64,000 bases of DNA from Acidobacteriota bacterium (lineage in GTDB: Bacteria; Acidobacteriota; Vicinamibacteria; Vicinamibacterales; UBA2999): assembly GCA_030697165.1 (NCBI GenBank), contig JAUYQQ010000015.1:418645-482644 (forward strand). Reading direction: 5' to 3'. Below, piece by piece: positions 13,140 to 23,082 of the stretch (position 1 is its first letter; each line of letters opens with the position of its first letter). The notes beneath the pieces are model-generated. The model was given only the letters and a program-made list of their open reading frames with translations, did no database searches and was not told the origin of the DNA. The position numbers and the translations under genes are program-made.

Positions 13140-15005
13140 CTAGTACGCAATTGCATAGCAATCCCGCCGTGGATCGGCCGCGGCAAATCGATTGCCGGTA
13201 GCGGGATCGATCATCACCGCCGTGGCGCAGCCCGACATGCCGAATGGGCGCAAGCGGCCTACGTCGTGGCCTCGCGCCTTGAGGTCGTTGTAGACCACGT
13301 CGGGAATGGTCGCCTCGACGTTCAATTGGTTGAAACCCGCCGAGTGCGGCCAGAACGACCCGTAGAAGTGCATGGTTTGCGCGCGCGGGCGTTCGAGGGC
13401 AGCATGCAGGTTCGGGTACCAGTCGTCCCAGAACTCAACAATGCTCAGGAAGGCCTGCAGGATGGTCTGGTCCTGGTTATCGCCGCCGGGCGTGCCCAGG
13501 CCCATCATCGGGATATCACCCTTGAACACCAGGCTCGGCGTCAGCGTGTATCGCGGCCGGGCGCGCGGGCGAATCTGGTTGGCGTGCGTCTTGTCGAGCC
13601 AGAACTGCTCGCCCCGCACGCTCATGCCAATGCCGGTGTCGCCGAGAATCACGGCGCCGGGCACCCACCCGCCGCTTGGCGTCACGTCGAAGATGTTGCC
13701 GTCCTTGTCGATTACCGCCATGTGGGTCGTGTCTTTGACGATGCCGGAGGAGTCGTCACCAACGCCGGCGGTCCGCGGGGTAACGGCGCTCTCGACGTTC
13801 GCTTTCCAGAAGGTCCACTGCTTGACCGTCGAGTCGTGCTTGAGCGGATCCCCGGCAATGAACGAGGTCGAGGCCCGGCGCGGATCGATCAGCGCCGCCC
13901 GCTCCCTGGCATACGCTTTCGACAGCAGCCCTTCAGCGGGCACCTGCACGAACGCGGGATCGGCGTAGTAGGTGTCGCGATCCGCGTACGCCAGCTTGAT
14001 CGCCTCGGTTACCGTGTGGAGATAATCGGCGCTGCCATACTGCATCGCGCGAAGGTCGAAGTTCTCCAGGATGTTGAGCGCCTGCAGCATGACCGGCCCC
14101 TGGCTGCCGAAGCCGTGCTTGTAAACAGTGTAGCCGCGATAGGTCGTCTTCGCGGGCTCTTCGATGCGGGCGTAGTACTCCGCGAAGTCCGACACCTCGA
14201 ACGGCGCGCCGTGCTTCTGCAGGAACGCCACCATTTCCTTCGCGATGTCGCCCTTATAGAAGCGATCGCGCGCAGCGACGATGCCGGCGACACGCCCTCT
14301 CTTCTTTGCGGCACGTTCCGCCTCGACCATCCGCTTGAGCGTGCGCGCGAGCGCCGGCAGCTTGATCGTCTCTCCCGGCGTGTAAAGCGATCCGTCGGGC
14401 TTGAGCCAATAGGCCTTGTTGCCCGGCCAGGTCTCGAAGAACTCGAGCTGGTTCCGGATGGCGCGGTAGGTGCTCGGACGCATCGGAAAGCCGTGCTCGG
14501 CGTAACCGATCGCCGAGGCCGCGACCTGTTCGAAGCTCATCGTGCCCCACTTCTCGAGCACGGTCAGCGACGCATGCAGCGCGCCGGGCACCACCGCCGG
14601 GTCGAGCCCTTCGCCCTCCAGGGTCTTCTGGCGCGAGAGATACCAATCGACGTCGACCGCCTTCGGGGCCCAGCCCTGCCCGACGATCGAGGTGACCTTG
14701 TTGTCCTTCTTGGGATAGACGAGGACGAGCGCTTCGCCACCGAGGCTGTACAGGTCCTGCTCGAGCACGCCGCCCGCCAGCAGCGACGCCACCCCCGCGT
14801 CGAACGCGTTGCCGCCTTTGAGCAGGATGGCGAGCGCGGCCGACGTCGTGAGGGGATGACCGGTGGACACGCCACCGGCCGGTCCCATCACCGCGGGCCT
14901 CAATGCCGAACCGGCAGGCTGCCGATCCTGCATCGGCACCTGGCCGATACCCACCCCGCTCGAAAAACCCAGACCGAGCGCCGTCGCGAGGAGCAGGTAG
15001 CGCAT
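13140..15005 (-). CDS. Gamma-glutamyltransferase family protein (secreted)
   Basis: A 621-residue Ntn-hydrolase precursor with an N-terminal signal peptide (LLLATALGLGFSSGVGIG). It has the large-subunit motif STGHPLTTSAALAILLKGGN and the autoprocessing site DTTHMAVIDKDGN, whose second Thr is the family nucleophile after self-cleavage. The small-subunit part has the TPSGGW and PRYTLTPSLV segments. The position of PSGG matches the glycine-rich oxyanion loop. It is expected to act in the periplasm on glutathione or gamma-glutamyl peptides. Two bases separate it from the cyclophilin gene, and the glycosyltransferase follows immediately. Confidence 0.9.
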   Translation of the reverse strand: MRYLLLATALGLGFSSGVGIGQVPMQDRQPAGSALRPAVMGPAGGVSTGHPLTTSAALAILLKGGNAFDAGVASLLAGGVLEQDLYSLGGEALVLVYPKKDNKVTSIVGQGWAPKAVDVDWYLSRQKTLEGEGLDPAVVPGALHASLTVLEKWGTMSFEQVAASAIGYAEHGFPMRPSTYRAIRNQLEFFETWPGNKAYWLKPDGSLYTPGETIKLPALARTLKRMVEAERAAKKRGRVAGIVAARDRFYKGDIAKEMVAFLQKHGAPFEVSDFAEYYARIEEPAKTTYRGYTVYKHGFGSQGPVMLQALNILENFDLRAMQYGSADYLHTVTEAIKLAYADRDTYYADPAFVQVPAEGLLSKAYARERAALIDPRRASTSFIAGDPLKHDSTVKQWTFWKANVESAVTPRTAGVGDDSSGIVKDTTHMAVIDKDGNIFDVTPSGGWVPGAVILGDTGIGMSVRGEQFWLDKTHANQIRPRARPRYTLTPSLVFKGDIPMMGLGTPGGDNQDQTILQAFLSIVEFWDDWYPNLHAALERPRAQTMHFYGSFWPHSAGFNQLNVEATIPDVVYNDLKARGHDVGRLRPFGMSGCATAVMIDPATGNRFAAADPRRDCYAIAY

Positions 15006-15006
15006 C

Positions 15007-15654
15007 CTACTTCTCGATCGTCGCCTTCTTGATGTAGTCGAGCTTCGGGAAGTTCTTCATCAGGTAGGCATTGCCTTCCATCTGGACGCGGCCCTGTTCA
15101 GGCCCCCTGCCGCGCGGCGCACCTTCACCGTAGCCGGTGTGGATCTTGTTGACGACGTCCTTGCCCTCAATCACCTCGCCGAACGGCGCGAACCCCATCG
15201 AATCGAGGTTGGCGTTGTTCCCGTAGTTGATGAACACCTGCGTCGTGCGGGTGTCGGGGCTGCCGCCCATCGCGTACGTGATGTACATCGACTTGTTGCT
15301 CTGCTTCACGGGATCCACACCGATGCGGGCATTGCGCCACGCCGCCGACACCGCCGGATCACCGTTGATGCCGAACTGCACCATGAAGCCTGAAATCGCG
15401 CGGAAGAAACGGGCGTCGTCGTAGAAGCCGCTCTTCACCAGGTTGTAAAACCGGTCGGCACCAAGCGGCGCCCACTCGCGGTTCACCTGGACGACAAACA
15501 CTCCAGCGCTCGTGTCGAACTTCACTTTGTAACTGGCCGGCGCCTGCTCCTTGAGCGAGGCGGGGTCCTTGAGCGACGGCGCCTGGGCGGCGGCGCCGCC
15601 GGCAAACATCGTCAGGATGGCAAGGGCAAACAAAACGGTCGTGGTACGAATCAT
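15007..15654 (-). CDS. Exported cyclophilin-type peptidyl-prolyl cis-trans isomerase
   Basis: A 215-residue protein with a signal peptide (VLFALAILTMFAGGAAAQA) and a cyclophilin domain. The core motif RFFRAISGFMVQFGINGDP contains the catalytic-region Arg and Phe/Gln residues, followed by VFINYGNNANLDSMGFAPFG. The position normally occupied by a Trp is Phe/Leu-like, as in other bacterial periplasmic cyclophilins. It is expected to act on prolyl bonds in secreted proteins. It is the first gene of a cyclophilin-GGT-glycosyltransferase unit and is preceded by an AGGAG-like ribosome site (reverse of ctcctcc near 15660). Confidence 0.92.
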   Translation of the reverse strand: MIRTTTVLFALAILTMFAGGAAAQAPSLKDPASLKEQAPASYKVKFDTSAGVFVVQVNREWAPLGADRFYNLVKSGFYDDARFFRAISGFMVQFGINGDPAVSAAWRNARIGVDPVKQSNKSMYITYAMGGSPDTRTTQVFINYGNNANLDSMGFAPFGEVIEGKDVVNKIHTGYGEGAPRGRGPEQGRVQMEGNAYLMKNFPKLDYIKKATIEK

Positions 15655-15681
15655 TCAGATCTCCTCCAGAGAACAGGGCGA

Positions 15682-17880
15682 TTATCCCTTTGGAAGCGGG
15701 TTTGGCGAAAGGGGGCTGTCAAGAACGCCGCGCAGCGCCCGAACCAGCTGGGCGGGCGAGAACGGCTTCGATAACAAGGTCGCATGCTCGAGGTCCTGGC
15801 TGGTCACCACGTCGGCGGCGTAGCCAGACATCAGCAGCACCCGCACCGACGGTCGCAGGGCGCGGACACGCGCGGCCAGTTCCGGCCCCTTCATGCCCGG
15901 CATGACCACGTCGGACAGCAACACGTCGATCGTGCCGTCGAACGCAATCGCCGCCTGCAGGGCCTCGGCGCCGCTGGCCGCCGAGATGACCCGGTAGCCG
16001 CCCCGCTCCAGCGTTTCCACGGCCAGTCGGCGCACGCCCTCTTCATCCTCGGCGAGCAGCACCGTTTCGCGGGATCCGCCGGGCCGGGCGTCGATCGGCG
16101 GCGTGGTTGGCACCGGCGTGATGGGGGGCAGGTCGGGCGCGCGCGGCAGCAGCAACTCAATCGAAGTGCCCTGGCCGGGCGCCGTAGTCACGCCAATGTG
16201 GCCGCCGCACTGGCGCACGAAACCGTAGACCGTCGACAACCCCAGGCCGGTGCCCTGGCCGGGCGGCTTGGTCGTGAAGAACGGCTCGAACATCCGTGCC
16301 CGAGTCGCATCGTCCATGCCCGTGCCGCTGTCGGTGACCACGATCTGCACGTAGTTGCCGGGCCGGACCTGGCCATCGAGACGCCGCTCGCCGGCGGGGC
16401 GAGGCGCGTTGCGGGCCACAATCTGCAGCGTGCCGCCGTCGGGCATGGCGTCGCGCGCGTTGATCGCGAGGTTGACGATCGACTGCTCCACCTGCGCCGG
16501 GTCGGCCAGCACCGGCCACAACCCCGGCTCGGCCTGCGCGGTCACGGTGATGTTGGCGCCGATGACGCGCCGGATCAATTGCATCAGGTTCTCGAGCAAC
16601 ATCGTGAAGTCGAACTGATTGGTTTGCAGCACCTGCCGGCGGCTGAACGCCAGCAGCTTCTGCGTGAGCGCAGCGGCGCTGTCGGCGGCCCGGCGAATCT
16701 GGATCGCCTGATCGCGGACGGGCGAGTTGTCCGGAGCGTCCTCTTCGATCATGCAGGCGTAGCCGAGAATCGCCGTCAGCATGTTGTTGAAGTCGTGCGC
16801 CACGCCGCCGGCGAGCTTGCCGATGGCCTCCATCTTTTGCGATTCGGCCAGTTGCCGTTCGAGCTGCCGCTGCGCCTCCTGCAAGCGGCGCTCACGGCGG
16901 GCCAGCAGCCACCCGCCGAGAGGGACCGCCACCAGTAGCGCGACCATCAGCGCCAACTGCCCGCTCGCGGTGCGCTGGACGAGAGCCGCCACATAGCTGT
17001 ACGGCAACGACGAGGCGACGAGCCACGACTCGTTGGCAACTTCGAACTTCGACCAGGCGTGAAGCCGGCGGCCATTGACATCATCGAGAATCGAGGTGCC
17101 CTGGGCTGCTTGGTGGTTGTGCGAGTCACCCGCGCTCGGCGCAGCACCCGTCCGGCCAGGCCCCAGAAGAACGCCAAAGTCCGGGGTGGCCACGCCGACC
17201 ACCAACCGCTCAGTCGCCAACTCGGACAGTGCCGGTCCCAGGTAGACGTCGGCCAGGCGATTGAGATCGACCACCAGCGCCACCACGCCATTGAAGTCAT
17301 TGCGCGGGTTCGGGTTCTCGCCGCTCGGCGCCGTGCGCCACACCGGCATGGCCAGCGAACGATAGTGCGGGGTGGCCGTGGGCCTTCCCCACGAGCCGAC
17401 AATGCGGGTCCGGCTCTTGTTCGCCGGGTCGGCGAACCAGGACCATTCGGGCGGGAAGGGTTCCACGGGGCCACTGCCGCGCTGCAACTCTCCCGATGGC
17501 GACCAGTAGTAGAGCCGCCCGTCGGCATCCATGCGCGCAATGTACCGGACGATGCCGTTGGGATTCTCGCCGAAGGCCGCGCCAATGCGCTGCGCGAGGA
17601 ACGGCACGTCCAGGTTCTGCACGCTCGGAATGCTGTTGAACTGCCGCAATTGCGCCGACAGTCCGCGCAGCTCTCCCTGGACCGCGGCCGCGCCGGTCCG
17701 AACCATCGCCAACTGCTGCAGCGAGTGCTGCTCGATGACCCCGTTCACGGTGGCTCGGTAAATGAGAATGCTCAGGGTGGCGACGACGAGCAATGCCGCC
17801 AACGTGCCCAGGTAAATGGCACGAGTCACCGCCTTCGTCGAGGGCTCGGGGGGCGCGGGAGGCGGCATCGAGGCGTCCAC
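15682..17880 (-). CDS. Membrane-bound hybrid sensor histidine kinase with C-terminal receiver
   Basis: A 732-residue protein. A membrane helix (~22-44) is followed by a ~260-residue extracytoplasmic sensor resembling a Cache fold, with [20 protein letters not shown] and [21 protein letters not shown] second membrane helix lies near 305-325. The HisKA domain has GGVAHDFNN, with the phospho-acceptor His near residue 362. The HATPase domain has [20 protein letters not shown] and [12 protein letters not shown]. The receiver has [10 protein letters not shown] and the lysine in LLSKPFS. Periplasmic ligand unknown. No response-regulator gene is adjacent, so output may be by phosphorelay to a distant partner. 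Confidence 0.92.
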   Translation of the reverse strand: MDASMPPPAPPEPSTKAVTRAIYLGTLAALLVVATLSILIYRATVNGVIEQHSLQQLAMVRTGAAAVQGELRGLSAQLRQFNSIPSVQNLDVPFLAQRIGAAFGENPNGIVRYIARMDADGRLYYWSPSGELQRGSGPVEPFPPEWSWFADPANKSRTRIVGSWGRPTATPHYRSLAMPVWRTAPSGENPNPRNDFNGVVALVVDLNRLADVYLGPALSELATERLVVGVATPDFGVLLGPGRTGAAPSAGDSHNHQAAQGTSILDDVNGRRLHAWSKFEVANESWLVASSLPYSYVAALVQRTASGQLALMVALLVAVPLGGWLLARRERRLQEAQRQLERQLAESQKMEAIGKLAGGVAHDFNNMLTAILGYACMIEEDAPDNSPVRDQAIQIRRAADSAAALTQKLLAFSRRQVLQTNQFDFTMLLENLMQLIRRVIGANITVTAQAEPGLWPVLADPAQVEQSIVNLAINARDAMPDGGTLQIVARNAPRPAGERRLDGQVRPGNYVQIVVTDSGTGMDDATRARMFEPFFTTKPPGQGTGLGLSTVYGFVRQCGGHIGVTTAPGQGTSIELLLPRAPDLPPITPVPTTPPIDARPGGSRETVLLAEDEEGVRRLAVETLERGGYRVISAASGAEALQAAIAFDGTIDVLLSDVVMPGMKGPELAARVRALRPSVRVLLMSGYAADVVTSQDLEHATLLSKPFSPAQLVRALRGVLDSPLSPNPLPKG

Positions 17881-17913
17881 ACTATACCCGGTCCGCGCGG
17901 GCGCGCCGCCAAC

Positions 17914-18609
17914 TCACTGCACGGCGCTGCGCGACTGGCTGGCGACACGTTGCAGGACCTCGGCGTGGGCCAACGCGCCACCGAGGACAGGCGTCGCGGG
18001 CGCGGGCGCGCCCAGGAGGTGGCGATACGCGACCAGCGCCGCGAGATACGTGCCCGATCCAGACGGATGGAACTTGTCGGCCGCATACAGCGGGAGGTTG
18101 CGATCGATCGCCCAGGCCTCGCGCCACGCATCACCGACCGGCAGCAGGGTGCCCGCCACGGCTTTGGCCGCCGCCCGGTACGACTGGCTCACGCCCTCGG
18201 CGTCGCCCCGGCGTGACTGCGACGGCCACACCATGTAGAGCGCCGTACGGGCACCCGCCTGCTTGATCTCGGCGTCGAATCGCTTCGTGTACTCGATCAG
18301 CAGTCGACGTGACTCGGGCAGCGCCGACGGCCCCTGCTGCAACACGACGATGTCCCAGCGGCCGGCGGCAATCGCCTTGCGGGCCTCGCCCGAATGCCAG
18401 TGGTCTTCGAGGCTGGCGTCGGGCTTCGCAACGCTCTCGCAGACGACCGGTCGGCCGGCCGCGCGCGCGAGCGTGCACACCATGCCCGGCAGGTCGTTCT
18501 GATACGTGAGGCTGTTGCCGACGAACAGGATGCGCAACGGATCGGGAGCCGGCTGCATCGTGCCAAGCAGCGACAGGACGAGCAGCCGGCCGAACCAGGA
18601 CGTCAACAC
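17914..18609 (-). CDS. SGNH/GDSL-family hydrolase (secreted)
   Basis: A 231-residue protein with an N-terminal hydrophobic leader. The SGNH block I appears as ILFVGNSLTYQNDLPGM, with the nucleophile Ser in GNSLT. The C-terminal catalytic Asp/His pair appears as DKFHPSGSGTYLAAL. These are the diagnostic features of SGNH esterases acting on acyl or acetyl esters of lipids or polysaccharides. The substrate cannot be deduced. It lies 33 bases from the hybrid kinase gene on the same strand and follows the 957-residue secreted protein gene. Confidence 0.85.
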   Translation of the reverse strand: MLTSWFGRLLVLSLLGTMQPAPDPLRILFVGNSLTYQNDLPGMVCTLARAAGRPVVCESVAKPDASLEDHWHSGEARKAIAAGRWDIVVLQQGPSALPESRRLLIEYTKRFDAEIKQAGARTALYMVWPSQSRRGDAEGVSQSYRAAAKAVAGTLLPVGDAWREAWAIDRNLPLYAADKFHPSGSGTYLAALVAYRHLLGAPAPATPVLGGALAHAEVLQRVASQSRSAVQ

Positions 18610-18625
18610 GCGGTGCCGATCTTAC

Positions 18626-21499
18626 TCACTTCTGGGTAATGCAGGCCTGCAGAGCAGCATCTGTCGGCAGCGTCGGGCTGGACAGTGCCGGGCACGCCGC
18701 CAGGCAGTCACCGGCAAACATGTAGTCGAGCGACACCGTCTTCTTCCCGGTCTTCTTCACCTCCGCATGTTCAGCCCACAGCTTTCGCAGGGTCGCCAAC
18801 GTGTAGTTGCCGCACGCCCTGGCCGCGCTCGTCTGTGACGGCGGTGTCGGGGTCGGCTGGCGCGGCGACTCTGGCACCGGCGCAGTGGGGACCGGAGCCC
18901 GCCCTGCCAACGCCTGGAGCCGGTCGCGGCAGGCCATCCCGAGTTGCACACGGCGGTCGGCATCATCCAGCAACTCCGCCAGCGCCTGGCGCCTGAGCGC
19001 CGCCAGTTCCGCCTGTTGCCACAGGGTTTCCAGCCGCGGGCAGTCAGGAAAGGCGCGCGCTTCCATTTCGTCGATACGCAGCAGTCCGATCGCGTGAATC
19101 GATCTTGCCGACTCACGCAGCCGGAGCAGCGCTGCCCGATCGATGGTGATGGCCGACACGCGCGTGATGAGCGTGCGGAAGTCCGCGTCGCGCTGCTCGC
19201 TGGTCGAGTCGATGTTGTAGAAGCGGCGGACGCCGGCCAGGAAGGCCGACCGCACCTGATCGAAGCGGCTGGCAGCCGCGTCGAGACTGGCCAGTTCCCG
19301 ATCGAAGACCTCGGCGGTCGCCCTTGCCGACGTCTCCAGGACCGCCGCCTCCGCCAACTCGGTCTGCATGGCCAGGCGGGCCCTGGCGGCTCGCGCCATG
19401 AGGGCCTCGGTGCCGGCCGATGCCGCCGTCTGAGCACGCAATTGCGCCCTGGTCTGGGCCAACAGCGCCGCGGCCGCGGTCAGCGGGCGCTGCACCGTGC
19501 TGTCGATGCGAACCGCCAGCGCCTCAGCCGCAAGTCCCTTCGCTCGCACGTCCGCGACAATGCGGGCGGCCGCGTCGCAGGCGCCGTCGGCCAGCGTCCC
19601 GGCTTGCGCGGCGCGCGGCGCCAGCGTCGCCTCGGCTCCCGCGCCGTGTTCTGCCGGCGCCGCCGGCAGCGCGTCGGCCGCCGCGCAGGCCTTGAGCAGT
19701 TCGGCCTTCGCGGTCCGGATTCGGGCGCGGCCTGCTTCGGCATCGCCGCGAAGCGCATCGGCCACATCGGCGTTGGACCTCAACCAGTTGGCGCGAACCG
19801 CAATCGCCGCCGCAAGTGAATCGAGTTCAGCCGCATACCGCCGGGCAATACCGAGGGCAGCGTCGGCTTGATCCTGCTGCGCAAGTTCCTGTGCGAGACG
19901 GGCCGTTCGCTCGCCGTACGCGTCGATGCCGAGTTCGACGGTGGTCCCCACCAGCAGCCCAGTGGATTCGAAAGCGAGTCGAAGGGCCAGCATTCCGCCA
20001 CTCTTGAAGCTGGCCCGGGCGAGCGCGATCTGGGGGTCGCCACCCTTCGCCACCCACTGGTAATACTCGTCGAGGCCTTCCTGGCTGGTCTGGTCGATCA
20101 AGCCCGCCGTCCCAGGGATGCCCGACGTGTACCAGACACCGTAGACAATCCCCTTGCCGGCGGTTTTCAGGAATCCATCGCCCGGCGCACGCTCGGCCTT
20201 GGCCCGCTCAGCACCTTCGAGGCCGCCAAAGACTGCGCCGGCAACCAGGAGAAACGTTCCCGCGTTCCGGACGCCTTTCGATCTGGTCGTGGCCGCGGGG
20301 AGGCGGGCGCCAGCCACGGCGCTGGTCTTCGCGCCACGCGTCGTGCGCTCCAGCATCTGGCTTCGCGTCAACGGCTTCCCCGTGCCGGGGTCGACGTTGA
20401 TGATGGTGCCGTCATCCAAGACCCGCCGGCTCGGAGCCGAGCCCTCGAGCTCGGTCAACAGCGGCCCACCGTGCTCGCGCTGAATATTGGTCTGCGCACC
20501 GAGCACCTCGCCGCGGTATTGCAGCAGTTCGCGTTGTGCCGCGGCCCGCGATCGGGCATCGGGGGCGCGCCTGACCTGCTCGACGAGGTCCGCATCGCGC
20601 GCCTGGCCCAGTTGCTTCGCTTTCGTGTACGCCTCGGCGTTGGCGCGCTCCGCCCGCTGGTGGAAATCGCGGATCGCCTTCGCCCGCTGTTCGGGCGTGG
20701 CGTGTTCGGGAACGACGCCGGCCGATTCCCACGAAGCGCCGCGCTTCAGGCGTTCAAGCGAGTCAAGCAGCCCGGGATCGGCACCACCGACAGCCGCGAT
20801 GTTACGCCCCACCATCTTGCCGAGCTTGGCCCGCTCCTCATAGCTGTACGACAGGGGATCCTTCTTGAGGATCGCTCCACCCTTGCGGGTGTTGTCCAGC
20901 ACGCTGACATAGTGGTCGCCCGACTCAAAGGCGAGTCCGGTTTCGCGATTGCTGGCCCGGCCGATGGCGGCCGTCTCGCTGGCCGAACTGCCGACGGGTC
21001 CAAACTCCCGCGGCGCGCGGCGATGGGTCGTGACGTCGAGCTCGCGAATGGTGATGGAGTCGCCCTGGCCGTCGACGTGATAGCCCATCTCGGTGGCGGC
21101 CTTTCGGAACTTGTGGAAGTCCTGGCCCGAGAGGCTCCTGGTGTCGATATCGCCCTGCAGCCCGCGGGAACCTTCGGCGGTTGGCAGCGTTCCAGTGGAC
21201 TCCGGCATGTTAATGCCGGCGCGTTCGACGAGCTGCTTGAAGGCATCCTGCCGCTTCGATTCGAGCCCGATCGCGTCGCCGTGCATGCGCCGGTCGATCT
21301 CGACGTGCGCCGACCGCGTGTCGTTGGGCGTGCCGTGCAGCGCGCGGTGCTCGGCCTCCGCCCGCGACTGCAGTTGCTGGCGCTCGGTGTGAACCTCATA
21401 CACGCCACTCGCCGTCTGCGAAACAGCCAGGCCCGACATCGCCAGGCTCAGCACGGCCGGGCCAACCCACCATCGCAGAATCCGGTTTCGCGTGGTCAT
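18626..21499 (-). CDS. Large secreted protein with central hydrophobic segment, function unknown
   Basis: A 957-residue protein with a Sec signal peptide (VGPAVLSLAMSGLAVSQTAS). Residues ~30-400 are rich in charged residues and carry no recognised motif. A short glycine-rich hydrophobic span follows (TFLLVAGAVFGGLEGAERA), then GKGIVYGVWYTSGIPGTAG, then ~350 residues of Ala-rich helix likely to form long coiled coils. A Cys-containing C-terminus ends the protein (ACGNYTLATLRKLW, FAGDCLAACPALSS). The start overlaps the upstream 490-residue TPR protein by four bases, so the two are co-translated. The layout resembles large envelope or delivery proteins, but no toxin or adhesin motif is visible. 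Confidence 0.7.
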   Translation of the reverse strand: MTTRNRILRWWVGPAVLSLAMSGLAVSQTASGVYEVHTERQQLQSRAEAEHRALHGTPNDTRSAHVEIDRRMHGDAIGLESKRQDAFKQLVERAGINMPESTGTLPTAEGSRGLQGDIDTRSLSGQDFHKFRKAATEMGYHVDGQGDSITIRELDVTTHRRAPREFGPVGSSASETAAIGRASNRETGLAFESGDHYVSVLDNTRKGGAILKKDPLSYSYEERAKLGKMVGRNIAAVGGADPGLLDSLERLKRGASWESAGVVPEHATPEQRAKAIRDFHQRAERANAEAYTKAKQLGQARDADLVEQVRRAPDARSRAAAQRELLQYRGEVLGAQTNIQREHGGPLLTELEGSAPSRRVLDDGTIINVDPGTGKPLTRSQMLERTTRGAKTSAVAGARLPAATTRSKGVRNAGTFLLVAGAVFGGLEGAERAKAERAPGDGFLKTAGKGIVYGVWYTSGIPGTAGLIDQTSQEGLDEYYQWVAKGGDPQIALARASFKSGGMLALRLAFESTGLLVGTTVELGIDAYGERTARLAQELAQQDQADAALGIARRYAAELDSLAAAIAVRANWLRSNADVADALRGDAEAGRARIRTAKAELLKACAAADALPAAPAEHGAGAEATLAPRAAQAGTLADGACDAAARIVADVRAKGLAAEALAVRIDSTVQRPLTAAAALLAQTRAQLRAQTAASAGTEALMARAARARLAMQTELAEAAVLETSARATAEVFDRELASLDAAASRFDQVRSAFLAGVRRFYNIDSTSEQRDADFRTLITRVSAITIDRAALLRLRESARSIHAIGLLRIDEMEARAFPDCPRLETLWQQAELAALRRQALAELLDDADRRVQLGMACRDRLQALAGRAPVPTAPVPESPRQPTPTPPSQTSAARACGNYTLATLRKLWAEHAEVKKTGKKTVSLDYMFAGDCLAACPALSSPTLPTDAALQACITQK

Positions 21500-22968
21500 G
21501 GCCGGCCTCCCTGGTGCGCCATCGCGTCGCCGAGCGTGCGAGCGAAGGCGCGGTTGGCAGGCGAAGCCCCGGCCCGTTCCGATACCTGACGCAATTCAGA
21601 TCGCGCCTGGGCGCCCAGTCCCTGGGCGTCGAGGATGATCGCGAAGGCCAGCCGCACCGTGTCGGCCTCTGGCCAGCGGGCGAGCCAGCCACGCCAGAAG
21701 GCCGCACCGCGCGTGAGCTGTTCGTCACGCAGGTATGCCTCGGTCATGCGCGCCACCACCCACGGCAATCCCCGCGAGACGTCTGCCTGAAGGACGGTTT
21801 CGAAGTGCTCCAGGGCGGCGTCATACAGGCCCTGATCGAACAGCGACAGACCAAGCGCGAGGCGGGCCTCGGCCAGGGCGGGCTCCACAGCCACCGCGTG
21901 GGCGAATGCGTCCTCCGCCAGGGCCAGCACCATCGGCTCCGGTGGCAACTCCCGGTACAGCTGGCCGAGTAACAGCCACGCCCGGCCGTCATTGGGCAGC
22001 GCATCAACCAATCGCTCGGCCAGCGCTGCGGCGTCCCCGAGCGCCTCTGGCCGGCTCGTCTTCAGGTATTCCTCATACCGTGCCACCGCGGCTGCGCGAA
22101 GCGTGTCGGCGACGGCGGCGTCAGTCGCCGGCGGCAACGGTTCGGGCGCGACGGCGGTCGCGCTGCCGTCGATGGCCTGCACGCTCTTGAAGGCCGCATA
22201 GCTCTGTGTGTTCACCTCGCGCCGGCCGGTATCAGCACGCTCGAGATCGAAGGCCGACCGCGAATACACCGCGACCGTGTATACCTGGGCGTCAGTCATC
22301 TCGACCTCCACAACGTCGAGCCCGCCCTCCCTGCGCCCGGTCGCGGTCAACCGGTGAATGTCCTGCAGCCGCAGCTTCCACTGCTCCTTGGTGTCGAGGC
22401 GCACGAACGCGAACGCGCTCTTCTGTTTGGGATCCAGAAAGACGGTGCCCTCGTACGATCCGTCCGATCTCGTCACCAGGGCGCGAGCGCCAGTTGCCAG
22501 CCCCGGCTTGGTGGCCGGTCGAGTGACCGCTGCCACCGCCGAGAGCCGGTTCGCCCACAGGTTGTTCACCTCGACGAGCCCGGTGTCGTCACGAATGATG
22601 TTGAAGCCGGGCCATCTGTGGATGCCAAGCTCCAGCGCCTGGCCATCGGTGGTCTGCACCGCCGCCCACGCAAAGGTCTGCGACGAGTACGACCAACCCG
22701 GCTTGAGCGTGACGTCGCGACCGAGCAGGCGCACCGACAACAACTCGCTGATGAGGAAGTTGACGGGCTTCCCGTCGGCCGTGACAAAAGCCCACAACGG
22801 ACCGGCCGGCTTGGGCGCGACTACCCCCGTATACGTGCCGCCGTCGGCGCGGGTTACCCGGATGCGGCTGCCCACGCCGAGTGACGGCGGGGCCTGTGCC
22901 TGCAGGCTGGCGGTGCCGGCCAGGACGATCAGGAGGACGGCGTGGGGAATAACTCGCGGTGTAGGCAT
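21496..22968 (-). CDS. Secreted protein with beta-barrel-like repeats and C-terminal TPRs
   Basis: A 490-residue protein with a signal peptide (HAVLLIVLAGTASLQAQA). Two similar small beta domains follow, opening with GSRIRVTRADGGTYTGVV (~30) and GARALVTRSDGSYEGTVF (~160), each reminiscent of SH3/Sm-like barrels. Residues ~300-480 contain tetratricopeptide-like helices, for example AEARLALGLSLFDQGLYDAA followed by LEHFETVLQAD. Its stop overlaps the start of the 957-residue secreted protein (ATGA), implying that the products work together, perhaps as a periplasmic scaffold and client. No family name can be given. Confidence 0.75.
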   Translation of the reverse strand: MPTPRVIPHAVLLIVLAGTASLQAQAPPSLGVGSRIRVTRADGGTYTGVVAPKPAGPLWAFVTADGKPVNFLISELLSVRLLGRDVTLKPGWSYSSQTFAWAAVQTTDGQALELGIHRWPGFNIIRDDTGLVEVNNLWANRLSAVAAVTRPATKPGLATGARALVTRSDGSYEGTVFLDPKQKSAFAFVRLDTKEQWKLRLQDIHRLTATGRREGGLDVVEVEMTDAQVYTVAVYSRSAFDLERADTGRREVNTQSYAAFKSVQAIDGSATAVAPEPLPPATDAAVADTLRAAAVARYEEYLKTSRPEALGDAAALAERLVDALPNDGRAWLLLGQLYRELPPEPMVLALAEDAFAHAVAVEPALAEARLALGLSLFDQGLYDAALEHFETVLQADVSRGLPWVVARMTEAYLRDEQLTRGAAFWRGWLARWPEADTVRLAFAIILDAQGLGAQARSELRQVSERAGASPANRAFARTLGDAMAHQGGRP

Positions 22969-23082
22969 GACGGCCCCCAGGCCAATGCCGCGGTCGACGC
23001 CTTCTATCGAGGAAATAATCGGCGGACAGGCGCCGGGGCCCGCGTAACGACGGCCTCGGCGTGGCTATAGCAAACGGTGTGC

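Noticed and set aside
12714-15032. A 772-codon plus-strand frame
   Set aside because: Complementary to the gamma-glutamyltransferase and glycosyltransferase genes; low-complexity composition and no recognisable domain.
18626-21499. Polymorphic toxin with an immunity gene downstream
   Set aside because: No toxin catalytic motif or pre-toxin domain is visible at the C-terminus, and the next gene is an SGNH hydrolase with its own leader, not a small immunity protein.
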